This document shows positions 1 to 5,834 of a stretch of 7,508 bases of DNA, piece after piece (the first letter of the stretch is position 1; every line of letters begins with the position of its first letter). The notes under the pieces were generated by a model. It was given only the letters and a program-made list of their open reading frames with translations, was not told the DNA's origin and ran no database searches. The DNA comes from Thermoplasmata archaeon (GTDB lineage Archaea; Thermoplasmatota; Thermoplasmata; Thermoplasmatales; Thermoplasmataceae), in contig JAKBSB010000063.1 in NCBI GenBank assembly GCA_021845155.1, positions 1-7,508 of the forward strand. The letters are read 5' to 3'. Made by a program: the position numbers and the translations under genes.

Positions 1-30
1 TGGCAGGATGAAATTCATAAAAAGTCAGAA

Positions 31-40
31 AAATATATAT
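31..40 (+). promoter_or_regulatory. candidate TATA box for the transporter operon
   Basis: The run AAATATATAT, preceded by the purine-rich stretch GTCAGAA as a possible BRE, is centred about 30 nt before the ATG at position 65. An archaeal TATA box starts transcription roughly 25 nt downstream, near position 60, which would give an almost leaderless mRNA for the first permease. The same geometry (about 33 nt) is seen for the binding-protein gene in this window. An AAGGA at 55-59, 5 nt before that ATG, could be a ribosome site only if transcription starts further upstream. The box is AT-rich enough to occur by chance. Confidence 0.4.
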
Positions 41-64
41 CAGTCTAACCTCATAAGGATATCA

Positions 65-940
65 ATGGATTCCGAACCTTCTGATATTAGGAAACGAAGA
101 GTTGGAGTAACAAAAAAGCATCTGGTTTATTTCCTTTTTGCACTTCCGGCCATTGTCTATGTTATAGGTTTATCTATATTTCCCGCACTTACCGTGGTTT
201 ATGACAGTTTTCTTGTAAACGGGAAATTATCCACTTACAATTATCAGGTATTACCGGGCTATGGGCTCTATGCTTCCATAGGGAACACCCTCATAGTCAG
301 TGTTGGCGCCCTCCTTATCCAGCTGGTGCTGGCTCTCGCCATAGCAATGGTGATGGTAAAACCTTTTTCCGGAAGCAAGATTTTTTCAACAATAGTCATA
401 ATCCCATTTGGCATCTCAACTATAGTAAGCGCATTTATTTTCAGCATAATTTTTCAAAACGTTGGGGGTTTTGCTAACGGTGTGCTGGTGTTTTTTGGCT
501 TTAAGCCGGTTGTGTGGTTTTCATCTTCACTTGCAGATCTTGGAATCGTAATGTTCTCGGATTTCTGGAAAAATACACCATTGGTCGCACTCATTTTATA
601 CGGTGGTCTATCTTCTGTTTCCCCGACACTGTATGAGGCCGCTTCCATGGATGGGGCAGGCCCGTTCAACAGGTTCAGGCACATAACTCTTCCTGCCATA
701 GCTCCGTTGATTTCCATCGCTCTTCTTGTGAGAGGAGTCAGCGAGTTCAATATTTTTGCCTTGCCGTTAGTTCTCATAGGATATCACCCCCTCATCCTGA
801 ATACCCTCGTTTATGAAAATTATTCAACGCTTGCAACACGGCCGATCTCTTATGCAGCAGCAACTGTCCTTCTTGTCATAATAATGGTCTATGCCATATT
901 TGTTCTCAGAATTGGAGGTGCCAGGCAATATGCCGAATAA
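65..940 (+). CDS. ABC sugar transporter permease, MalF/UgpA-like
   Basis: This is one of the two membrane subunits of a carbohydrate importer (CUT1 type), forming the channel in the cytoplasmic membrane with the next gene's product. Counted from position 65 it has 291 residues, normal for the short MalF/UgpA form, with six predicted hydrophobic segments: the first near residue 20 (core FLFALPAIVYVIGL) and the last near the C-terminus. The EAA loop that docks on the ATPase is intact: E191-A-A, then D196-G, then the L-P pair at 209-210. The frame also opens at position 8, adding 19 residues rich in K, N, I and Q. I prefer 65 because of AAGGA five nt before it and a TATA-like box about 30 nt before it. 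The ATG at 8 does overlap a TGA at 9-11, so coupling to an unseen upstream gene remains possible. Family certain, start uncertain. Confidence 0.9.
   Translation: MDSEPSDIRKRRVGVTKKHLVYFLFALPAIVYVIGLSIFPALTVVYDSFLVNGKLSTYNYQVLPGYGLYASIGNTLIVSVGALLIQLVLALAIAMVMVKPFSGSKIFSTIVIIPFGISTIVSAFIFSIIFQNVGGFANGVLVFFGFKPVVWFSSSLADLGIVMFSDFWKNTPLVALILYGGLSSVSPTLYEAASMDGAGPFNRFRHITLPAIAPLISIALLVRGVSEFNIFALPLVLIGYHPLILNTLVYENYSTLATRPISYAAATVLLVIIMVYAIFVLRIGGARQYAE
914..920 (+). promoter_or_regulatory. strong ribosome binding site deciding the MalG-like start
   Basis: GGAGGTG, complementary to the 3' end of archaeal 16S rRNA, ends 9 nt before the ATG at 930. It lies inside the end of the upstream permease gene. 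It rules in favour of 930 over the upstream in-frame ATG at 891, which has no comparable site. Confidence 0.8.
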
Positions 941-1754
941 GGTCAAGCCCTTGGTCTATGTGGCTGCAATCATACTTGCAGTAATATTTTTCTATCCTTT
1001 CTGGACCCTTATCCTTTTGGCATTTGAGCCCACAAGACTGACCTTTGGAAGACCATATCCACTTCAATTCCCATTTGAAGTGACTCTGACAAATATAATT
1101 AATTCATTCAAGCAGGTGGACCTGGTTGGGCCACTCATAAGAAGTTTTGAAGTGGCTTTCATGGTCGGTGCACTTGCATTGGCTCTAGGAATTCCGGCAG
1201 GATATGGTATAGCCAAGCTCACAGCAAGGATATCAAACAAGCTTATCGCTTTTCTTTTCATAATAAATATGATGCCGGGGTTAGTTATCGCCATACCAAT
1301 ATCCCTATACTTCTATTCGGCTCACCTGGAGAACACAGTATTCGGCGTTGCCCTGGCACAGGAACTCGTGGTGCTTCCTCTCACAGTTTTCATTCTTATG
1401 GGAGGTTTCAGGGGACTTCCAAAGGATCTTGAAAACCAGGCGAGAGTGGATGGGGCAACACTGCGTTCCACATTTTACAATGTGTTGCTCCCACTGGTCC
1501 GCGTACCCATATTAATTGCCTTTATCTTATCCTGGATGACTTCATGGGATGAGTTCACATATGCATTCATTATTGCACCTATAGTTCCGTCGGATTCAAC
1601 TTTTCCGGTAGCACTTTATGACTATGTAACAAGGGATCTGCCACTACAATCTGCCACTTTTGCCCTTGTGGCAACAATACCGGTGATCATACTGGTAGTG
1701 GTGTTCCAGAAATACCTGAAAGGTCAGTATCTTTCCGGAGGCTTGGTAGGATGA
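930..1754 (+). CDS. ABC sugar transporter permease, MalG/UgpE-like
   Basis: This is the second membrane subunit of the same CUT1 importer, 274 residues, with about six hydrophobic segments beginning at residues 8-30. The EAA loop is at E168-N-Q-A-R-V-D-G175 with the closing L-L-P at 186-188. The second alanine position is replaced (ENQA for EEAA), a mild deviation. The C-terminus, ending K-G-Q-Y-L-S-G-G-L-V-G, resembles the G-x-x-x-G tail typical of MalG proteins. The start at 930 is set by the GGAGGTG nine nt upstream. It overlaps the previous gene by 11 nt, and its own stop overlaps the ATPase start by 4 nt, so the genes are almost certainly co-transcribed and translationally coupled. An in-frame ATG at 891 would add 13 residues and is less likely. 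Confidence 0.92.
   Translation: MPNKVKPLVYVAAIILAVIFFYPFWTLILLAFEPTRLTFGRPYPLQFPFEVTLTNIINSFKQVDLVGPLIRSFEVAFMVGALALALGIPAGYGIAKLTARISNKLIAFLFIINMMPGLVIAIPISLYFYSAHLENTVFGVALAQELVVLPLTVFILMGGFRGLPKDLENQARVDGATLRSTFYNVLLPLVRVPILIAFILSWMTSWDEFTYAFIIAPIVPSDSTFPVALYDYVTRDLPLQSATFALVATIPVIILVVVFQKYLKGQYLSGGLVG
1737..1741 (+). promoter_or_regulatory. ribosome binding site of the ATPase gene
   Basis: GGAGG lies 9 nt before the ATG at 1751, inside the end of the upstream permease gene. It supports 1751 rather than the next in-frame ATG at 1763. Confidence 0.6.
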
Positions 1755-2821
1755 ACGTAAAGATGAGTTATGAGAATGTTTACAAATTTTATGGAAGAAA
1801 CAAGGTACTTGACAAGCTTAACCTGGATATCTATGATGGAGAATTTCTTGTTGTTCTTGGTCCTTCTGGGACCGGCAAGACAACTCTGTTGAGGGTTACA
1901 GTTGGCATCGAGGACCTTACACAGGGAAAGATAGTGATAGACGGTGTCGATGTGAGTAAATACCCACCTGATAAAAGAAATATTGCAATGGTGTTCCAGA
2001 ACTATGCTCTGTACCCCAATATGACTGCATACCAGAATATAGCATTTCCATTGAAGATGGCCAAGAAATCCAAATCTGAGATAAAGGCCAAGGTGGACCA
2101 GATTGCTGAAACCCTCAAAATAGCCGAAGTACTCGAAAAGAACGTGACTCTCCTGAGCGGAGGGCAGAAACAGAGAGTTGCCCTTGCCAGGGCTCTCGTA
2201 AGGGACCCGAAGATATTCCTTCTTGATGAACCACTGAGCAACCTTGATGCGAGGGTCAGGGTCGTGGCAAGAGGTGAGCTGAAAAAGATACAGAAGGAAC
2301 TTGGACATACTTTTGTCTACGTTACCCATGATCAGTCTGAGGCTGGAAGCATGGCCGACAGGGTGGCCATACTGAGATCCGGGCGAATAGAACAGATAGG
2401 TTCATATGAGGAACTTTTAAATGAGTCACACAGCACATGGGTGGGCGACTTTATCGGGGATCACCCAATGAATTTCATGTCTGGAAAGATGCTGGGATTA
2501 GATGGCCATACCATAGGTTTCAGGGATTCCTGGGTTTCCGAAGGAACTGGAAAACTTAGTGGAACTGTTGAACTTTGCGTGCTGGGCGAGGAAAGCTATC
2601 ACATCCAATGCCTGTTGGACAACGTGAAAGGAACAGATGAAGCAGAGAACACGGAGGAACTGAAGAGTACCTTGGTGTCAAGAGACGGTTTTGTCGGAAA
2701 CACCCTGAGTTTGAGGTCCAGCAAAAAATACAATATAGGAGAGCATATTATATTCGGCCTTAACAGGTATAACATTTATGATGAAAACGGCAACCTGGTC
2801 AGATGCGTGAATCCGGCATGA
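1751..2821 (+). CDS. ABC sugar transporter ATP-binding protein, MalK/UgpC-like
   Basis: This is the cytosolic ATPase that would power the importer as a homodimer on the EAA loops of the two permeases. All nucleotide-binding motifs are present in 356 residues: Walker A GPSGTGKTT at 37-45, Q-loop Q83, signature LSGGQKQR at 135-142, Walker B IFLLDEP at 155-161, D-loop SNLDA at 163-167 and switch histidine H193. The segment FIGDHPMNF near 234-242 is characteristic of the MalK/UgpC branch and leads into a C-terminal OB-fold-type regulatory domain of about 110 residues. There the usual G-x-R-P-E motif reads G-F-R-D-S at 256-260, so this domain is diverged. The start ATG overlaps the previous stop as ATGA. 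No helix-turn-helix or transport-independent role is visible. The subfamily (maltose, trehalose or multi-sugar) cannot be resolved by eye. Confidence 0.95.
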   Translation: MNVKMSYENVYKFYGRNKVLDKLNLDIYDGEFLVVLGPSGTGKTTLLRVTVGIEDLTQGKIVIDGVDVSKYPPDKRNIAMVFQNYALYPNMTAYQNIAFPLKMAKKSKSEIKAKVDQIAETLKIAEVLEKNVTLLSGGQKQRVALARALVRDPKIFLLDEPLSNLDARVRVVARGELKKIQKELGHTFVYVTHDQSEAGSMADRVAILRSGRIEQIGSYEELLNESHSTWVGDFIGDHPMNFMSGKMLGLDGHTIGFRDSWVSEGTGKLSGTVELCVLGEESYHIQCLLDNVKGTDEAENTEELKSTLVSRDGFVGNTLSLRSSKKYNIGEHIIFGLNRYNIYDENGNLVRCVNPA

Positions 2822-3984
2822 GAGTACCAGAAGATACGCTTCAACAGCTTGAATCACTTAAAAGCCCAGATGGCTGGCTTTATGCCGGTTTGCCTAAATT
2901 CAAGGCGCTATTCGGTAGAGATTCCATAATTTCTTCTCTGGAGCTTCTTGACTTTGACCCAACCATAGCTGTTTCAACCATAGAGGCACTCGTAAAACTG
3001 CAGGGAAAAGATTATAACAGCCTGACTATGGAAGAACCGGGTAAAATTATTCACGAATTCCAGACCGATAAAGAACTTATCGAGAAGAGATCGAGAATTG
3101 TTCCATGGCTTTCACTTGGAAAGAATTATTTTTCCGTGGACAGCACCCCATTATTTGTTATTCTTGTTTCCGAATTGTGGAATAAGAACAGGTCTATGGT
3201 GAGCAGTGAGATGATTACTGCAATGTTTAAAGCCGTGAGTTGGATAATATCCAATGGAATGAATGGGTCCTTCCTGTCGTATAGAAAACCTCCACCGGAT
3301 TCCGGTTTGCAGTCCCAGAGCTGGAGAGATGGGATAGGATCTATTCTGGAACAGATGAAGTCTCCAGTGAGTGTTATAGGAGTGCAGGGTTATGCATATC
3401 TTGCTCTGAATGAGGCAAAAAGGGTACTGAAAAATTTTGGAAGCGATCACAAGGAAGTTCTGGAAGAGATTGATGAACCTCTGAATTTTATCAGGAATAA
3501 ACTTTATGATGACTTTCTTAATGATGATGGTTCCTTTTTAGGACTGGCAACAGATGGTGATGGTGTTTTGAACAGGACTGTTACAAGTGATCCTGGGCAT
3601 CTCCTGTTATCTGGCGTATTAAACAAAAAACAGCAGACTGACGTGGTTGAAAGGTTATTTGAACCTGATTTAATGACTGACTATGGAATAAGATGTCTTT
3701 CCCTGAATGATGCAAATTTTGATTCAAGGGCCTATCAAAGGGGCTCTATTTGGCCACATGATAACTGGATCATAGCCAGGGGACTTCGGGAAAATGGTTT
3801 CAAAAAGCAATATAAGGATCTCAGAAAGAGGTTGCTTTCGGCTTCCGAAAAATTCAATGGACTGCCCGAATATTTTGGTGTTTCCAGGGAGGGAATATTG
3901 ATTGAACGGGAGAAAATGCGCATAAAAGCCTGTTTTCCCCAAGCGTGGTCTGTTGGATCCGAGATTGATTTGTTAGAAAAATAG
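2818..3984 (+). CDS. amylo-alpha-1,6-glucosidase-like (six-hairpin) glycoside hydrolase, catalytic domain only
   Basis: A 388-residue soluble protein with the signature blocks of the (alpha/alpha)6-barrel glycogen-debranching-like family: AGLPKFKALFGRDS at 23-36, EEPGKIIHE at 72-80, VDSTPLF at 107-113, QSWRDG at 167-172, SDPGHLLLSG at 257-266 and YQRGSIWPHDN at 306-316. By analogy with related families, D171 (in S-W-R-D) and E351 (in G-L-P-E) are candidate catalytic acid and base; this is inference. No signal peptide is seen, so it should act in the cytosol on the imported sugar. Full-length relatives are usually much longer with an N-terminal beta-rich domain. Here the barrel begins within about 20 residues of the start, with no frameshift or stop. 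The ATG at 2818 forms an ATGA overlap with the ATPase stop; an alternative ATG at 2803 adds five residues. Neither has a strong ribosome site. Substrate unknown. Confidence 0.85.
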   Translation: MRVPEDTLQQLESLKSPDGWLYAGLPKFKALFGRDSIISSLELLDFDPTIAVSTIEALVKLQGKDYNSLTMEEPGKIIHEFQTDKELIEKRSRIVPWLSLGKNYFSVDSTPLFVILVSELWNKNRSMVSSEMITAMFKAVSWIISNGMNGSFLSYRKPPPDSGLQSQSWRDGIGSILEQMKSPVSVIGVQGYAYLALNEAKRVLKNFGSDHKEVLEEIDEPLNFIRNKLYDDFLNDDGSFLGLATDGDGVLNRTVTSDPGHLLLSGVLNKKQQTDVVERLFEPDLMTDYGIRCLSLNDANFDSRAYQRGSIWPHDNWIIARGLRENGFKKQYKDLRKRLLSASEKFNGLPEYFGVSREGILIEREKMRIKACFPQAWSVGSEIDLLEK

Positions 3985-4000
3985 ATCTAATTAAGTTACA

Positions 4001-4028
4001 TTCAAAAAGGAATATTTTGAAAATGTTT
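4001..4028 (+). terminator. weak candidate terminator of the + strand operon
   Basis: TTCAAAA at 4001-4007 and TTTTGAA at 4015-4021 form a 7-bp AT-rich inverted repeat with a 7-nt loop, 17 nt after the hydrolase stop. It is followed by a short T run at 4025-4028. The stem is weak and the T tract short, so this may only be AT-rich spacer. Confidence 0.3.
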
Positions 4029-4030
4029 TA

Positions 4031-4047
4031 AATAAAAAAAATAAAAA
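4031..4047 (-). terminator. poly-T terminator of the binding-protein gene
   Basis: On the - strand, about 10 nt after the TGA at 4057-4059, the sequence reads as a near-continuous T tract (5 T, A, 8 T, then ATT). Archaeal RNA polymerase terminates on such T-rich runs without needing a hairpin. Its position between two converging genes fits this role. Confidence 0.6.
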
Positions 4048-4056
4048 TTGTATTGA

Positions 4057-5496
4057 TCAGACTGAAACCGGCTGGAAATACCCACTTTCATATTCTTGAG
4101 CGACAGTGGGGCCATAGAGTCCCGGATGGCTTGAACTTGTTGTGTTATAAAGATAATTGTACATCGCAGTGTTTTCTGACGACAGAATTGAAGGTATGCT
4201 GCTGTAAGAAGTGGTTGAATGATCCACTACAATATCAGTCCATGCACTGTCCATATATATCTGCCACTGGTCAATCCATACAACCGGATCTCTGAGGAAA
4301 ACCCCACCTTTAATGGCAGAAAGTGATGCATTCAGAGCTGTGTCGGTTGAATTGTACTGTTTCATGGATAACGCAGTCAGATTAACTGATCCAGGCCACT
4401 GGTAATACATCATTGTGTAGCTGTTTGAAGCCAGACCGGTATATGTTGCCCAGTAGGAGGTTGTGTAATCGGGAGACAGGTATGCAGAGAGATTGTATAG
4501 ATATTCCATTGCATGTATATCGCCTGTGCTGTTGAATACCATGGGGTTTCCTCCAAACTGTACCATCCACTGGTAAAGTTCAGTTGCTGTACTCGCACCG
4601 CCATGTCCCTGGAAATTAACCTCTCCAACTCCATACTTGTCATATAGTGTTTTTGCGTCATTGAACAGTTGTGTGTAGGTCGTGGGAGCTGTTGTTATTC
4701 CGGCACCCGTCATAGCTGTCCAGTCCATCCATACCAACGGAATGTTGACAAGCTGGGTAAGGAAGTATATGCCGCCGAAAACATGTGTCTCGTAATTGTT
4801 TAGCTGTGTGATTGATGATAGAACTCCTGCATCGGCTGTAATTGAAGAAGCACTTGAGGTAATGTTTGCCAGATATCCTTCATAGAATAAAGTTCCAATA
4901 TCGAGGTTATCTATGGTCATTACTATGTTGGTATAATGCCCAGATGATTGCTCTGCCTGTACAGCAGATACAATAGATGTAGCAGTGACGAAACTTGTTG
5001 TTACATGTATGTTAGTATATGTACCTTCAAAGCTGTTTATTACCCCATGTATATAACTTGAATCGGCAGCACTCATGCTGGTATAATATGTCACAGTGAC
5101 GCTGGGGGAACTTGAGGAATATATAAGTGGCACACTACTTGCCGGAGTAGTATTGTAAGAACTCTGGTCTACAGGTATGAATCCTGTATTGATCTCAAAA
5201 CTTTTCTGGATCGATGGAGTCATAAGATATGCTACCAACTGTTCTGAAGCTTTCATATTTGGAGTGTTATTGGCGATAGCTATCACACAACCCCCAAGCA
5301 GATGATTCGAGTTATTGGAACCACTTACTCCGGGATACACATACAGAACCTGTGAAGTCGATGTAGTTGTGCTTGGAAACAGCTTGCTGTGATCGAGACC
5401 AATAAATGATCCAACAAGCACTATTACTATGACAACAACCAAAACTCCAATCCAGGTTTTCTTCTTTTCTTGTTTAGGGACTGGTTCTTTTTCCAT
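4057..5496 (-). CDS. membrane-anchored sugar ABC transporter solute-binding protein with unusual segment order
   Basis: This is the extracellular receptor expected to deliver sugar to the permeases encoded on the other strand. It has 479 residues: a short Lys-rich cytosolic tail (1-14), one hydrophobic segment (about 15-33), a Ser/Thr-rich linker, then the binding domain. There is no lipobox cysteine, so it is probably held by an uncleaved anchor. Residues 132-390 follow the usual family order: first strand SVTVTYYTSMSAAD at 132-145, helix GVINSFEGTYTNIHV at 151-165, then NIVMTIDN, and later SYTMMYYQWPGS at 359-370. The block that normally comes next is instead at about 50-127: YPGV, LLGGCVIAIANN at 66-77, TPSIQ at 93-97, GFIPV at 105-109. 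Typical C-terminal helices appear at about 395-450. Ten N-x-S/T sequons suggest heavy glycosylation. The family is secure; the rearrangement is read by eye. AAAGGA lies 5 nt before the ATG. Confidence 0.88.
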   Translation of the reverse strand: MEKEPVPKQEKKKTWIGVLVVVIVIVLVGSFIGLDHSKLFPSTTTSTSQVLYVYPGVSGSNNSNHLLGGCVIAIANNTPNMKASEQLVAYLMTPSIQKSFEINTGFIPVDQSSYNTTPASSVPLIYSSSSPSVTVTYYTSMSAADSSYIHGVINSFEGTYTNIHVTTSFVTATSIVSAVQAEQSSGHYTNIVMTIDNLDIGTLFYEGYLANITSSASSITADAGVLSSITQLNNYETHVFGGIYFLTQLVNIPLVWMDWTAMTGAGITTAPTTYTQLFNDAKTLYDKYGVGEVNFQGHGGASTATELYQWMVQFGGNPMVFNSTGDIHAMEYLYNLSAYLSPDYTTSYWATYTGLASNSYTMMYYQWPGSVNLTALSMKQYNSTDTALNASLSAIKGGVFLRDPVVWIDQWQIYMDSAWTDIVVDHSTTSYSSIPSILSSENTAMYNYLYNTTSSSHPGLYGPTVAQEYESGYFQPVSV

Positions 5497-5525
5497 TATA
5501 ATCCTTTGTGCAATCTGAAATATAG

Positions 5526-5533
5526 TATATAAA
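5526..5533 (-). promoter_or_regulatory. TATA box of the binding-protein gene
   Basis: On the - strand this reads TTTATATA, an exact match to the archaeal consensus TTTAWATA, preceded by AATAACG as a possible BRE. Its centre is 33 nt upstream of the ATG at 5496, predicting transcription from about 5504 and a leader of about 8 nt. The AAAGGA at 5502-5507 would lie at the very 5' end of that leader. The gene therefore has its own promoter and does not depend on the GH15 gene upstream. Confidence 0.7.
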
Positions 5534-5572
5534 CGTTATTAAGACTTAAATTTTAAAAGCAATTTTATCTTA

Positions 5573-5601
5573 ATAAACCAGAAATTAGTTACCGATAAAC
5601 C
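5573..5601 (-). repeat. paired ATAAACC motif upstream of the binding-protein promoter
   Basis: ATAAACC (GGTTTAT on the - strand) occurs at 5573-5579 and 5595-5601. The copies start 22 nt apart, close to two helical turns, and the nearer one is about 40 nt upstream of the TATA box. The position suits an activator-binding site, but the motif is short and the region AT-rich. Confidence 0.3.
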
Positions 5602-5703
5602 TGTGATTATAATATATGGTTTTTTATATTAATATTTATAACAATACCTAAATGATGGCTTAATTAAATACTTTATTTTTCTTAACGCAAGATATTAATG
5701 TCG

Positions 5704-5719
5704 CATATCTATCATATCT
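5704..5719. repeat. short direct repeat CATATCT
   Basis: CATATCT occurs at 5704-5710 and again at 5713-5719, separated by AT, adjacent to the imperfect palindrome at 5691-5702. Function unknown; it could be part of an operator or chance in AT-rich DNA. Confidence 0.25.
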
Positions 5720-5834
5720 GGAGGACTTGATTTACCTTTTGACTTTGGATTAATTTGACGTTGCAATTTTTCTCAGCTTGATAATTTAATCAGAACTGTG
5801 CTGGGAAACCCGATGCCAATAAGCCGGGATATCA

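Larger units (their letters stand above)
5534..5834. other. AT-rich non-coding region between the GH15 and binding-protein genes
   Basis: I find no credible gene here on either strand: the only starts give peptides of about ten codons or fewer, and no tRNA-like fold is seen. It is very AT-rich except for 5796-5834, which carries GGG-AAA-CCC and a CCCG/CGGG inverted repeat on the GH15 3' side. That repeat could be the end of the GH15 transcript, though no clear T tract follows it. A 12-bp imperfect palindrome, GATATTAATGTC, is at 5691-5702. A second TATA-rich patch lies around 5610-5642. For a compact genome the spacer is long, and its likely role is regulation of the binding-protein gene. Confidence 0.5.

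Noticed and set aside
454..777. 107-codon open frame on the - strand
   Set aside because: It is antisense to the first permease through its conserved EAA region; shadow of the real gene.
891..929. Upstream in-frame ATG extending the second permease by 13 residues
   Set aside because: The extension has no ribosome site and the GGAGGTG at 914-920 lies inside it, pointing to the ATG at 930.
1724..2329. 201-codon open frame on the - strand
   Set aside because: It lies opposite the ATPase gene, its product is rich in Cys, His and Leu with no family features, and the + strand frame carries every ABC motif.
4053..4295. 80-codon + strand open frame starting with TTG
   Set aside because: It is antisense to the 3' end of the binding-protein gene, has a Cys-rich product without recognisable features and no promoter or ribosome site.
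5697..5740. ATG with a nearby GGAGG in the non-coding region
   Set aside because: The frame closes after ten codons and the GGAGG at 5720-5724 is downstream of the ATG, with no ATG following at a usable distance.
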